Of a stretch of DNA of 64,000 nt, positions 1 to 8,716 are shown in pieces. The position numbers were made by a program, and so were the translations under genes. Position 1 is the first letter of the stretch. The number at the start of each line of letters is the position of its first letter. Origin of the DNA: Brachymonas sp049977365 (GTDB lineage: Bacteria; Pseudomonadota; Gammaproteobacteria; Burkholderiales; Burkholderiaceae_C); NCBI RefSeq assembly GCF_049977365.1, contig NZ_JBNGEN010000007.1, positions 62,001 to 126,000 on the forward strand, read 5' to 3'. Below the pieces are notes generated by a model. The model worked only from the letters and a program-made list of their open reading frames with translations. It was not told the DNA's origin and searched no databases.

Positions 1-195
1 ATCTGCCCGAACCTGGATGCCGCCAACATCCTGTTCAACATGCTCAAGATCACGGGCGGCAACGGCCTCACCATCGGCCCGGTCCTCATGGGGGCCGCCG
101 CCAGCGTGCACATCCTCACGCCCAGCGCCACCATGCGCCGCGTGCTCAACCAGACCGCGCTGGCCGTGGCTGCCGCAGAGGCACGCCGCAAGTAA
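1..195 (+). CDS. maeB: NADP-dependent malic enzyme, C-terminal end (partial)
   Basis: The reading frame is open from the first base and stops with TAA at 193-195, so only the last 64 residues are visible. They match the end of the phosphotransacetylase-like domain that forms the C-terminal half of large bacterial malic enzymes (malate to pyruvate plus CO2, cytoplasmic). The visible signature is NLDAANILFNMLK, followed by GPVLMGAAASVHIL and a terminal ATMRRVLNQ segment. A stand-alone phosphate acetyltransferase is the alternative, but the short basic end after a AVAAAEARRK tail is typical of MaeB. The N-terminal catalytic part lies outside the window. Confidence 0.75.
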   Translation: MCPNLDAANILFNMLKITGGNGLTIGPVLMGAAASVHILTPSATMRRVLNQTALAVAAAEARRK

Positions 196-273
196 GGCGC
201 TGCAGCGGCCCGGTGCGTGGGTGCCGGGCCCTGCCGCTCCGAGCTGGCTGCGCCGCTCGCATTCCCTGCCGCC

Positions 274-945
274 ATGGATCTGCATCTCTGGGTTGCCTAC
301 CTCGCGGCAGCCGTGCTCATCGCCCTGTCGCCGGGTTCCGGTGCGGTGCTCTCGATCACGCACGGCAGCCAGCACGGGGTGCGTGGTGCCAGTGCCGCCA
401 TCGCGGGGCTCGAAGGCGGGCTCCTGGCCATTCTGCTGGTCGCAGGGCTGGGGGTGGGGTCGCTGCTGGTGGCTTCCGAACGGGCCTTCTGGGCCGTCAA
501 GGTGGCCGGGGCCTGCTATCTCTTCTACCTCGGGGTGCAGCAGTGGCGCAGCACGGGCAGCCTGCTGCCCGGCACCATCTCATCCACCGCCCCTGACGCG
601 CAGGGCGGCCCGGCAGGCGGTGAGGCGCGTCCCTCGTGGGGCAGCCGCTTTCTGACGGGATTCCTCACCAACGTCACCAATCCCAAGGGCATCGTGTTCA
701 TGGTGGCAGTGCTGCCGCAGTTCATCGATCCCGCGCGTCCGCTTGCGCTGCAGCTCCTGATTCTTTCCGTCACCACGCTGTCCGTCGATGTGGTGGTGAT
801 GCACGGCTATGCCCTCTTTGGCCGCGCGCTGCGCCAGCTGCTGCAGTCCCCGCGCGCGGCACGCTGGCAGCGGCGCATCTTCGGCGGCTTTTTCATGGCG
901 CTGGGCACGGGGCTGCTGTTCGTGCAGCGCCACCGGCAGGGCTAA
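274..945 (+). CDS. LysE/RhtB-family amino-acid exporter
   Basis: A 223-residue inner-membrane protein with about six hydrophobic segments, the usual size for the LysE/RhtB family that exports amino acids or derivatives such as homoserine and threonine. The family pattern is clear: an N-terminal LSPGSGAVLSI segment, a glycine-rich second helix, a GACYLFYLGVQQW helix, and the FLTNVTNPKGIVFMVAVLPQF segment at about residues 130-150. An upstream in-frame start at 217 exists, but the ATG at 274 begins exactly where family members begin (MDLHLWVAYL), so it is preferred. The gene lies 78 bp after maeB on the same strand. Substrate cannot be deduced from sequence. Confidence 0.85.
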   Translation: MDLHLWVAYLAAAVLIALSPGSGAVLSITHGSQHGVRGASAAIAGLEGGLLAILLVAGLGVGSLLVASERAFWAVKVAGACYLFYLGVQQWRSTGSLLPGTISSTAPDAQGGPAGGEARPSWGSRFLTGFLTNVTNPKGIVFMVAVLPQFIDPARPLALQLLILSVTTLSVDVVVMHGYALFGRALRQLLQSPRAARWQRRIFGGFFMALGTGLLFVQRHRQG

Positions 946-1030
946 GCGGCAGCCATTCGGGCGATGACCGCAGCAGGAGTCGTCGGGCTCAGTGAGCCTG
1001 CGCTGGGCGAGCAGGCTGCGGCAGCAGAGC

Positions 1031-1906
1031 TCAGGCCAGCAGCAGGGCTGCCACGAACACGGTCAGCCCGATCCAGTGGTTTTCGCGGAAGGCCACGAAG
1101 CAACTGTCGCGCTGCCGGCGGTGGATCAGGTGCCAGTGCCAGCCCACCTGCGCCACCACAGCCGCCAGAGTGAGGGACCAGACGGCGAGCTTCCAGCCCG
1201 GCGCCCCATGTCCCAGCCCTGCATGCAGCCAGAAGATTGCCCACCATACCCCGGTATGCACGGCATAGAAGGCCATGATGCCGGCCACGTCGAAGCGGCC
1301 CAGCGTGATGGCCGAGGTCTTCATGCCGATGCGCAGGTCGTCGTCGCGGTCCACCATGGCGTACTCGGTGTCGTAGGCGAGTGTCCAGCACAGGTTGGCA
1401 ATCAGCATCCATACCACCACGCCCGGCACGCTGTCCTGCACGGCGGCGTAGGCCATGGGCATGCCCATGCTGAAGGCCACGCCCAGCACGGCCTGCGGCA
1501 TGGCAAAGAAGCGCTTGGTGAAGGGGTAGACGATGGTCACCAGAAGCGCCGGCACCGACCAGGCGATGGTGAGGGGATTGGTGGTGAGCACCAGCGCGAA
1601 CGACACCAGCGCCAGCACGGCGCCCACGCCCAGTGCCTCGGGCACGCCCATGCGCCCGCTGGTGAGCGGGCGGTGCACGGTGCGCTTGACGTGCCGGTCG
1701 AAGTGGCGGTCGGCCACGTCGTTGATGCAGCAGCCCGCGCTGCGCATCAGGATGGTGCCGAGCGTGAAGACGGTCACCAGATGCCAGCCGGGCCAGCCTC
1801 GCGCGGCCAGCCACATGGCCGCCAGCGTCGGCCACAGCAGCAGCAGCCAGCCGGCAGGGCGGTTCCAGCGGATCAGGTCCAGGTACAGATGTAGTTTGTC
1901 TCGCAT
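1031..1906 (-). CDS. ubiA: 4-hydroxybenzoate polyprenyltransferase UbiA
   Basis: A 291-residue integral membrane prenyltransferase that attaches the polyprenyl tail to 4-hydroxybenzoate in ubiquinone synthesis. Evidence is the N-terminal LIRWNRPAGWLLLLWPTL, the first Asp-rich Mg/diphosphate motif in CCINDVADRHFDRHVKRT (about residues 60-80), and the second motif in LAYDTEYAMVDRDDD (about 175-190), with multiple hydrophobic helices between. The ATG at 1906 (MRDKLHLYLDLIRW) is chosen over an upstream in-frame start at 1948 because the extra residues are not membrane- or family-like. It is transcribed in the same direction as the oxyR gene upstream, a neighbour order common in Burkholderiales. 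Confidence 0.93.
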   Translation of the reverse strand: MRDKLHLYLDLIRWNRPAGWLLLLWPTLAAMWLAARGWPGWHLVTVFTLGTILMRSAGCCINDVADRHFDRHVKRTVHRPLTSGRMGVPEALGVGAVLALVSFALVLTTNPLTIAWSVPALLVTIVYPFTKRFFAMPQAVLGVAFSMGMPMAYAAVQDSVPGVVVWMLIANLCWTLAYDTEYAMVDRDDDLRIGMKTSAITLGRFDVAGIMAFYAVHTGVWWAIFWLHAGLGHGAPGWKLAVWSLTLAAVVAQVGWHWHLIHRRQRDSCFVAFRENHWIGLTVFVAALLLA

Positions 1907-1963
1907 GGCTCGCCATTGTAGGCGCCGCACTCCACCGGGCGGAGACACACGAGGCGGCAGACC

Positions 1964-2962
1964 TCAGGCGTTGAGCCGCTCCACGCCGGGCAGGGCGCAG
2001 GCATGCACCGCATTGCGCAGGGCGGCAATGGCCTCGTAGCGGGTGAAGCTGCGGCGCCACACCAGCACCACGCGGCGCGAGGGCGCCTCCCCGCTGAACG
2101 GGATGTAGTGCACAAAGGGTGCGTCGCTGTGAGGGCTCGCAGGGGTGGTGCGCACCGGCTGCATGTCGGTGGCATCCCCCGCCTCGTGGGCCAGCAGCAC
2201 GGCTGGCGGCACGCTCAGGGCCGGCACCAGGGTCACACCCATGCCTGCCGCCACCATGTGCTTGATGGTTTCGAGCGACGAGCCTTCGAAGCTCTTGCGG
2301 ATGCCCTCGGCATGGCTCGAATAGCGCGCGAACTCGGGGCAGACTTCCAGCACATGGTCGCGGAAGCAGTGGCCGGTGCCGAGCAGCAGCATGTGCTCGC
2401 GGCGCAGGTCCTCGGTGTCGATCCGGGCGCGCGCGGCCAGCGGGTGGTCTGCCGGCACTGCGGCCCAGAAGGGCTCGTTGTACAGCGCCGCCGAGGCCAT
2501 GCCCGAGTCGGGAAAGGGCTCGGCCATGATGGCGCAGTCGATCTCGCCCGCCCGCAGCATCTCCAGCAGCCGGGTGGTGAAGTTCTCCTGCAGCATCAGC
2601 GGCATCTGCGGGGTGAGCGCCATGTTCTGGCGCACCAGGTCCGGCAGCAGGTAGGGGCCGATGGTGTAGATGATGCCGAGCCGCAGCGGCCCGGCGAGCG
2701 GGTCCTTGCCTCGCTTGGCGATGTCGCGGATGACGCCCGCCTGTTCGAGCACCACCTGCGCCTGCTGCACCAGCTCCTCGCCGATGGGGGTGAGCGTGAT
2801 CTCGCTCGCGTTGCGCTCGAAGATTTTCACATCCAGCTCGTCTTCGAGCTTGCGCACCGCGACCGACAGGGTCGGCTGTGCCACGAAGCAGGTCTCCGCC
2901 GCACGTCCGAAATGCCTTTCACGGGCCACGGCCACGATGTACTTGAGTTCGGTCAGAGTCAT
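1964..2962 (-). CDS. oxyR: Hydrogen peroxide-sensing LysR-type regulator OxyR
   Basis: A 332-residue LysR-family regulator. The N-terminal winged helix (MTLTELKYIVAVARERHFGR to about residue 60) carries the AAETCFVAQPTLSVAVRKLE recognition helix typical of OxyR. The sensor domain has the redox cysteine pair in GTGHCFRDHVLEVC near residues 195-205, the two residues that form the activating disulfide on peroxide exposure. The start at 2962 matches the family; the longer frame from 3097 adds unrelated sequence. The gene diverges from fadD, with 293 bp between the starts. Known role: activation of catalase, peroxidase and related defence genes. No operator was assigned with confidence. Confidence 0.92.
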   Translation of the reverse strand: MTLTELKYIVAVARERHFGRAAETCFVAQPTLSVAVRKLEDELDVKIFERNASEITLTPIGEELVQQAQVVLEQAGVIRDIAKRGKDPLAGPLRLGIIYTIGPYLLPDLVRQNMALTPQMPLMLQENFTTRLLEMLRAGEIDCAIMAEPFPDSGMASAALYNEPFWAAVPADHPLAARARIDTEDLRREHMLLLGTGHCFRDHVLEVCPEFARYSSHAEGIRKSFEGSSLETIKHMVAAGMGVTLVPALSVPPAVLLAHEAGDATDMQPVRTTPASPHSDAPFVHYIPFSGEAPSRRVVLVWRRSFTRYEAIAALRNAVHACALPGVERLNA

Positions 2963-3255
2963 GGGCGCGATGGTAGCAGCCCCCCGCAGCGCAGGGCGAC
3001 CCGGTACCGAAATGCGACGCACTCCATCTCCCATGTACCATCCCTGCTTGGGGAAACTCCCGTGCCCCGGCAGGCCACAGTCGTGGAGCAGGGCCATTCC
3101 CCCGGGGTAAGATGAATCCCATATAAAACGAACGACTGTGCGAATTTCGCCCGCCTCCCGTCACCACCCGCCTGCGCGACCTGGGGGTGCCGCGCAGGGC
3201 AGGACGCAGCGCCCATGCCCTGCAGATTCCGGGCACCACAAGGAAGACAAGTCCC

Positions 3256-4980
3256 ATGAGTGAGTTCACCGACAGCCGCCCCTGGCTCAAGCAGTATCCC
3301 GACGGGGTGCCGTCCGACATCGACACCGGCCGCTACCGCTCGCTGGTCGACCTGCTGGAAGACAGCTTCCTCAAGCACGCCGACAAGCCGGCCTACAGCA
3401 TGATGGGGCAGGAGCTCAAGTACCACCGGCTGGAGACCTACAGCCGCAAGCTCGCCACCTACCTGCAGAAGCTCGGCCTGCAGCGCGGCGACCGCGTGGC
3501 GGTGATGATGCCCAACATCCTGCAGTACCCGATCGCGGTCATGGCCATCCTGCGGGCCGGCTTCGTGCTCGTCAACGTCAATCCGCTCTACACCGCACGC
3601 GAGCTCGAGCACCAGCTCCACGATTCCGGTGCCCGCGCCATCTTCATCATCGAAAACTTTGCACACACCCTGGAGCAGTGCGTGGCACGCACCCACATCG
3701 AGCACGTGGTGCTCGCCTCCATGGGCGACCTCATGGGCACGCTCAAGGGCGGGCTCATCAACTACGTGGTGCGCCACGTCAAGAAAATGGTGCCCGCCTA
3801 CGAGCTGCCCGGTGCCGTGCGCTTCAATGCGGCGCTGCGCCGCCACTCCCAGACCGAATACCAGCCGGTCACACTCGAACCCGACGACGTGGCCGCGCTC
3901 CAGTACACCGGCGGCACCACCGGCGTGGCCAAGGGCGCCGTGCTCCTGCACCGCAACCTCGTGGCCAACGTGCTGCAGTGCGAAGCCTGGTACATGCCGG
4001 CGCTCGCGCACCGGCCGCCGCACCACCAGATCGCCTTTGTCTGCGCGCTGCCGCTCTATCACATCTTTGCCTTCACGGTGAACATGATGCTGTGCTCGGT
4101 GCTGGGGGGCAAGAACATCCTGCTGCCCAACCCGCGCGACCTGCACGCGGTCATCAAGGAGCTGCGCGGGCATGTGTTCCACGCCTTCCCCGGCGTCAAC
4201 ACCCTGTTCAACGGGCTCGCACACCACCCCGAATTCGACCGCGTCGACTGGCGCCACCTGCGCATCACGGTGGGCGGCGGCATGGCCGTGCAGGGCGCCG
4301 TGGCCCGGCTGTGGCTGGAGAAGACCGGCTGCCCCATCGTGGAGGGCTACGGCCTCTCCGAAACCAGCCCGGTGGTGAGCTGCAACCCGGTCACCAACGA
4401 CAAGTACACCGGCACCATCGGCGTGCCCGTGCCCGGCACCTGGGTCATGCTGGTCGACGACGAGGGATTCGAGGTCGAACGCCTCGGCGACCGGGGCGAA
4501 ATCGCCGTCAAGGGGCCGCAGGTCATGGCCGGCTACTGGCAGCGCCCTGACGAAACCGCCCGCGCCATGACCCCCGAGGGCTACTTCCGCACCGGCGACA
4601 TCGGCATCATGGACGCCAGCGGCTACATCACCATCGTGGACCGCAAGAAGGACATGATCCTCGTGAGCGGCTTCAACGTGTACCCCAACGAAGTCGAGGA
4701 CGTGGTGGCTGCCGTGCCGGGCGTGCTCGAATGCGCGGCCATCGGCATCCCCGATGAGCGCACCGGCGAAGCCGTCAAGCTCTACGTGGTGCGCCAGCCA
4801 GGCAGTCAGGTTTCCGAGCAGGAAATCCGCGACCACTGCAAGGAAGACCTCACCGGCTACAAGCGCCCCCGCAGCATCGAGTTCCGCACCTCCCTGCCCA
4901 AGTCCCCCATCGGCAAGATCCTGCGCCGCGAACTGCGCGATGAGTACCTGGCTGTCGCCTCTGCAGCGGCAGGTGCCTAG
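3256..4980 (+). CDS. fadD: Long-chain fatty acid-CoA ligase FadD
   Basis: A 574-residue AMP-forming acyl-CoA synthetase (ANL superfamily) that activates fatty acids to acyl-CoA for beta-oxidation. The P-loop-like adenylation motif LQYTGGTTGVAKGA is near residues 215-228, GYGLSETSPVV near 365, and the hinge/catalytic block YFRTGDIG, then DRKKDMILVSGFNVYPNEVE at about 465-485. The C-terminal lysine in PKSPIGKILRREL (about 555) completes the active site. The ATG at 3256 gives MSEFTDSRPWLKQYPDGVP, the usual N-terminus. The stop TAG at 4978-4980 is followed after one base by the end of an IS-derived element, so whatever lay directly downstream has been displaced. Confidence 0.93.
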   Translation: MSEFTDSRPWLKQYPDGVPSDIDTGRYRSLVDLLEDSFLKHADKPAYSMMGQELKYHRLETYSRKLATYLQKLGLQRGDRVAVMMPNILQYPIAVMAILRAGFVLVNVNPLYTARELEHQLHDSGARAIFIIENFAHTLEQCVARTHIEHVVLASMGDLMGTLKGGLINYVVRHVKKMVPAYELPGAVRFNAALRRHSQTEYQPVTLEPDDVAALQYTGGTTGVAKGAVLLHRNLVANVLQCEAWYMPALAHRPPHHQIAFVCALPLYHIFAFTVNMMLCSVLGGKNILLPNPRDLHAVIKELRGHVFHAFPGVNTLFNGLAHHPEFDRVDWRHLRITVGGGMAVQGAVARLWLEKTGCPIVEGYGLSETSPVVSCNPVTNDKYTGTIGVPVPGTWVMLVDDEGFEVERLGDRGEIAVKGPQVMAGYWQRPDETARAMTPEGYFRTGDIGIMDASGYITIVDRKKDMILVSGFNVYPNEVEDVVAAVPGVLECAAIGIPDERTGEAVKLYVVRQPGSQVSEQEIRDHCKEDLTGYKRPRSIEFRTSLPKSPIGKILRRELRDEYLAVASAAAGA

Positions 4981-4981
4981 C

Positions 4982-5415
4982 TGTCGCATCCCGGCCGATC
5001 ATATGGCCGCTTGTGAAACAGATGCGGATGCGTCTGTTACCGGACTTTCATCGCCTGCATCGGCGTTTTGCTCTTGAGCGCTGACTGGGGCAACTGGTGG
5101 TTGTACAAAGCCACATAGTGCAGCAAGGTCTGCAGATGATGGGCAGCGTGCGAGCGATCCCCAAAGACGGAGCGCTTCTTTCACTTGTACGCCGTCTGTA
5201 TCGGTGATGCCAAAGCGCTGGGCCAGGACACTGGCTGTCTCGGTGCTGGCCGCGATCTCGGCACGCACGGCGGGCGTTCTTGTTCTTGTGCAGGGCCATC
5301 AACATGGCTTCACTCCCCGGGTGGATGGCAAGGACTCTATCAGCTCTTGCAGGACATTTCTGGCCATGAACAGCGGATAGCGTTTGGGATCAATGCAATC
5401 ATCCGGGATGCGACA
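4982..5415 (-). mobile_element. Internally deleted IS481-like element, left copy
   Basis: A 434-bp element with terminal inverted repeats TGTCGCATCCCGG at 4982 and its complement ending at 5415. Read on the minus strand it encodes the start of an IS481-type transposase (MLMALHKNK, then RAEIAASTETASVLAQRFGI, a helix-turn-helix). It then jumps to what looks like the transposase C-terminal part in a different frame (LLHYVALYNHQLPQSALKSK, then HLFHKRPYDRP). The catalytic DDE core is missing, so the copy is non-autonomous. It is near-identical to the copy at 7519-7957, in opposite orientation, with small indels between them. The 5'-TGT...ACA-3' ends fit IS481. No convincing target duplication is visible. 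Confidence 0.8.
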
Positions 5416-5531
5416 CTTATGCGTACATTACCCGTTTGGGCAGTGTCGCGCTTCGGATTGGAGACCACCCCTTGATCCATGGTTTCATGAGGTTCACTGT
5501 TTTTTATTATTCTGTTTTGGCAGCTTGGTAA

Positions 5532-6920
5532 TTACATGGTGATCGTAGGACCACCTTGGCTGCGGCTTTGTACCTGAGCCTGGGCGACCTGTACGTTCTG
5601 CATTTTGGCCAGACTGTCCTGTATGGGGGTCTGCACCGCTTGGTCTGCATTAATTAGGGTAAAACTGGTATACGGGTTGCGTTCAGCCTTGACTGGATCA
5701 TTGGCAAAGAACATGGTTTTACCGTTCTTGTCATAGCTCTCCAGGTCGGTAAGAGTGGCGACATTTATGCCTGTTCTCTGGCACTCGAGCATTGTGGCAG
5801 CCGCAATGCGGGAGCGATCTGTTTCGGAGTAGCTCACCAGGGTAGGCTCGTTTTGTACCCGCTCATGAAAGGCAATGATGGCCGGATTTTGATTCTGTTT
5901 CAGCAAATCGATCTCCGATTGGGGGCGATCAGCGGGATTGTGGGGCATGGGGGCATAGGCAGGTTGTGGCTTGGCTTGTACTTGCTCGTCAATGGCTTTT
6001 ATGGTGCCAGGCCCCACGCGCCCGTCCTCCTTCATGTTGTGGTTATGCTGAAAGCGTTTAACTGCCTCTGTGGTCTCGTGATTGAAATGACCATCAACCT
6101 TCAACGATTGATCCTTCGCGTCATGTACCTCTAGCTCGTTAAGCTTGTTTTGTAGCGCCTTAACGTCTTCCCCATATTGACCTTGGTGCAGGGGGCGTAT
6201 ATGGGCAACACGTTCTGCAGGGGCCCAGTCTGGTCTCTGACCGTTATGTTCAACCGTATATTCTGCTGAAGCAAGCCTTAATAGATCTGTTTTTTCTTCG
6301 TGTGCACGATGCAATGTGCCGGCGCGAACTTTGGCGGACGAGCTTTGAAACAGGCTATCGTTGTGCGCGACTTTATAGTCTTGCAGCGCTTCAATAACGT
6401 CTTTGTCGCTGAGATTTTCTAGCTTGTAATCTTTTCCGAATTTTGATTTTAGTCCATCGGAAAATAAATTCGGTGTTTTCCCTCGGAACTGAACTGAAGT
6501 GCTCCAGATGGCATCTTGCACTGCTTTTCAGCGATCCGAAAGATCAAGGCCGGCTGCTTTGAGGGCTTCGACCTGCGGATCAAAGTGTGTGCGCGCAATG
6601 AATTCGTGCTGTTCTTGTTTGAAGCCAACGGGATCTTTTTTTGCAATCGATTCCCACTTTGCGTTGAAATTCGAAGAGCCTGAAACTAGATGTTCAAAAT
6701 CTTTGGCATGACTTGATTGACGCACATAGGACATCACAGTGGATTTGGATAGCTGGTATGAGCCATAGGACATACCCCCGTGGTCGCCAATGCCAGATGA
6801 AATAGTGCCCGGTCCTCTGCTGCCACTTTCATAATGTTCCGAGGTTTGACCTTGGTGCCATGCATCAAGCTTGGCTTGCGCAGCGCTCAGTTGTTTTTGG
6901 AGTTGCAGTTCATCTGCCAT
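5532..6920 (-). pseudogene. Lysozyme-like / PG-binding / XVIPCD-like effector, interrupted by one in-frame TGA
   Basis: One continuous frame of 462 codons, broken only by TGA at 6528-6530 (codon 131). The N-terminal part holds a lysozyme-like signature, with YESGSRGPGTISSGIGDHGG then SYGSYQLS (about residues 29-58), whose Glu is the probable catalytic acid. After the stop the same frame resumes with KAVQDAIWSTSVQFRG. A PG_binding_1 domain follows (about 242-313, GQYGEDVKALQNKL to GRVGPGTIKAID). The C-terminal ~130 residues with a Gln-rich tail resemble the XVIPCD signal of antibacterial type IV effectors (RIAAATMLECQRTG, then KTMFFANDP). The start at 6920 overlaps the end of the inhibitor gene by 11 nt. 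Base composition is more A+T-rich than the flanks. The XVIPCD call is from remembered family pattern; a VgrG-type cargo lysozyme is the alternative. Confidence 0.7.
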
Positions 6921-7329
6921 TGTGTTTTCCTTTTGCTTCCAAGTAGTTTGCTTGCCTTGCGGTTTCTTCGAGATAGCAACTCTGGCTGTTTAATGTCGCT
7001 GACGTTCCTCCATCGACGTCAGGTGCACAGCGGGTATCGCGGCCAGTGAGCCACTTAATTTCGTTCGCACGCAACTTGACCTGTTCTGCTTTGCTCGATG
7101 CACGCATTAATTTCTTATACGCCCTGTTTAAACGCTTGTCCTGATAATCACTTTCAGCAGCAATGCAGTTGAGCATATTCAAGGTCACCCCGCTGGACGC
7201 GTCTATACATTTGTCAAAAGACGGACGCATTTTGGGTTCATCAGCAGGTGCCGCATGGGCACTTGAAGCAAAAATTAAATAACTAAAAATGCTCACAGAT
7301 GCTGCTATTGCAAGGCGACGTTTTGGCAT
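6910..7329 (-). CDS. LprI/DUF1311-like periplasmic lysozyme inhibitor, probable immunity protein
   Basis: A 139-residue secreted protein. The N-terminal signal peptide is MPKRRLAIAASVSIFSYLIF followed by an ASSAHA cleavage region. The mature part has the LprI N-terminal/DUF1311 pattern: conserved cysteines in FDKCID, LNCIAAESD, RDTRCAPD and QSCYLEET, and the LNRAYKKLM motif. Proteins of this family inhibit lysozyme. It is encoded immediately upstream of, and overlaps by 11 nt, a gene for a lysozyme-like effector, so a cognate immunity role in the periplasm is the simplest reading. The start at 7329 directly precedes the signal peptide; an in-frame start at 7419 adds a non-signal extension. 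No strong ribosome-binding site is seen. Confidence 0.75.
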   Translation of the reverse strand: MPKRRLAIAASVSIFSYLIFASSAHAAPADEPKMRPSFDKCIDASSGVTLNMLNCIAAESDYQDKRLNRAYKKLMRASSKAEQVKLRANEIKWLTGRDTRCAPDVDGGTSATLNSQSCYLEETARQANYLEAKGKHNGR

Positions 7330-7518
7330 GGTAGGGAGATACATGGAATAGAAGGCAGACGGTGGAGACGGTCGCACTACGCCTCTCCTTGGCAGGCGCC
7401 GCGGCCAAGGCTGCATCATACACTTGAAAGCTAAAAAGTAGGTACTTTAAACTAATTAAAACCCATGCTTACGAACGTATGTGCGTAAATAGGTTTATCC
7501 ACAGGTGCTATGGATAAG

Positions 7519-7957
7519 TGTCGCATCCCGGATGATTGCATTGATCCCAAACGTTATCCGCTGTTCATGGTCAGAACTGTCCTGCAAGAGCGGATAGAGT
7601 CCTTGCCATCCACCCGGGGAGTGAAGCCATGTTGATGGCCCTACACAAGAACGCCCGCACCACGCCCGCCGTGCGTGCCGAGATCGCGGCCAGCACCGAG
7701 ACAGCCAGTGTCCTGGCCCAGCGCTTTGGCATCACCGATACAGACGGCGTACAAGTGAAAGAAGCGCTCCGTCTTTGGGGATCGCTCGCACGCTGCCCAT
7801 CATCTGCAGACCTTGCTGCACTATGTGGCTTTGTACAACCACCAGTTGCCCCAGTCAGCGCTCAAGAGCAAAACGCCGATGCAGGCGATGAAAGTCTGGT
7901 AACAGACGCATCCGCATCTGTTTCACAAGCGGCCATATGATCGGCCGGGATGCGACA
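7519..7957 (+). mobile_element. Internally deleted IS481-like element, right copy
   Basis: The second 439-bp copy of the same element, inverted relative to that at 4982-5415. It has the same terminal repeat (TGTCGCATCCCGG at 7519, complement ending at 7957). A residual 103-codon frame at 7629-7940 starts with the transposase N-terminus (MLMALHKNARTTPAVRAEI) and then reads the remaining C-terminal region out of frame. That region in its proper frame gives FGDRSHAAHHLQTLLHYVAL and KSKTPMQAMKVW. The two copies bracket the effector/inhibitor pair like the arms of a composite element. Neither can encode a working transposase, so movement would need a full-length relative elsewhere in the genome. 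Confidence 0.8.
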
Positions 7958-8056
7958 GGTAAGAAAATCGGAAACAAGCTTCTCTTGCTTTCATCGCGTT
8001 CCGAGCAATGATGCGCTTTGACTGGCGGAAATCACGAGACGCTGCTGGCTGCAACG

Positions 8057-8281
8057 TCAGGCCGCAGCAATCGACGCGTTGATCGAGATTGTGGTGGCAA
8101 CAGGCATCACGATCTTCTTGCGCCCGTGCACCTCATTCTTGACCAAGCCCCATTGGCTCAGCTTGGCAACGTCGCACGACACGGCGCTCTGGTCACGGTG
8201 TGCTGCAGTCGCCAAATTCGCGATGGATCGCCACCGCATCACCCACGATGCTATGCTGCCCGCAGAACCACTCTTTTCCAA
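8057..8281 (-). pseudogene. Remnant of a winged-helix transcriptional regulator (COG4190-like)
   Basis: A 74-codon frame whose centre reads IANLATAAHRDQSAVSCDVA then KLSQWGLVKNEVHGRKKIV. This is the helix-turn-helix and wing pattern of the small predicted regulators related to MarR and often linked to toxin-antitoxin loci (usual form RDQSAVSRDV with an ELGLVK continuation). The expected N-terminal half is absent, and the start codon lies only 7 bp from the ATG of the divergent membrane protein gene. It sits 100 bp beyond the right IS-derived repeat, so it was probably truncated during that insertion history. A short functional protein cannot be excluded. Confidence 0.45.
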
Positions 8282-8287
8282 AAAGTC

Positions 8288-8635
8288 ATGATCAAGCTTG
8301 CTGTCAAATGGTTGCTGTATGCGGCTGCTCTTATGTTTGTGGCCAAGGTCATCGGGGGGATCGAGGTGCGCAGCCTGGGGTCTGCGCTGGTGGCGGCGGC
8401 GGTGATTGGGTTGCTCAACATGCTGGTGCGTCCGGTGCTGGTGCTTTTGACGCTGCCGGTGACGGTGCTCACGCTTGGGCTGTTTCTGCTGGTGATCAAC
8501 GCGCTGGTGTTCTGGATGGCGGGCAGCATTCTGGCGGGCTTTGCGGTGGCGGGGTTTGGCGCGGCGCTGCTGGGGGCGCTGGTGTATTCGCTGCTCGGGG
8601 TGCTGATTGATGCCGTGGTGGAGACGGCGCTGTGA
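8288..8635 (+). CDS. YvlD/phage holin family IV-like membrane protein
   Basis: A 115-residue protein with four hydrophobic segments, starting MIKLAVKWLLYAAALMFVAK. The hallmark LNMLVRPVLVLLTLPVTVLT (about residues 40-60) and the following LGLFLLVINALVFW helix identify the small membrane family known as YvlD or holin superfamily IV (DUF360). The biological role of the family is unclear. Length is normal. The ATG at 8288 is chosen because upstream sequence in the same frame (from 8018) is hydrophilic and unrelated. A stem-loop terminator lies about 80 bp downstream. Confidence 0.8.
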   Translation: MIKLAVKWLLYAAALMFVAKVIGGIEVRSLGSALVAAAVIGLLNMLVRPVLVLLTLPVTVLTLGLFLLVINALVFWMAGSILAGFAVAGFGAALLGALVYSLLGVLIDAVVETAL

Positions 8636-8716
8636 GGTGATCGACCCCCTTCATGAGTCCCGACCATGCACAGGGTGCATGGGCCGACGGGCTGCATGAA
8701 ATGACGTGTGTGCTAC

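Noticed and set aside
2959..4989. 676-codon open frame on the minus strand opposite fadD
   Set aside because: Compositional shadow of a high-GC gene: no family signature, His/Val/Gly-rich translation, no ribosome site, and fadD on the other strand is unmistakable.
7629..7940. Apparent intact 103-aa protein
   Set aside because: It is the fused residue of a deleted IS481-like transposase: N-terminal helix-turn-helix followed by out-of-frame C-terminal DNA, also present in the inverted copy.
4982..7957. Active composite transposon with target duplications
   Set aside because: Both arms lack a transposase core and the bases outside 4982 and 7957 show no matching direct repeat, so only a transposon-like structure is claimed.
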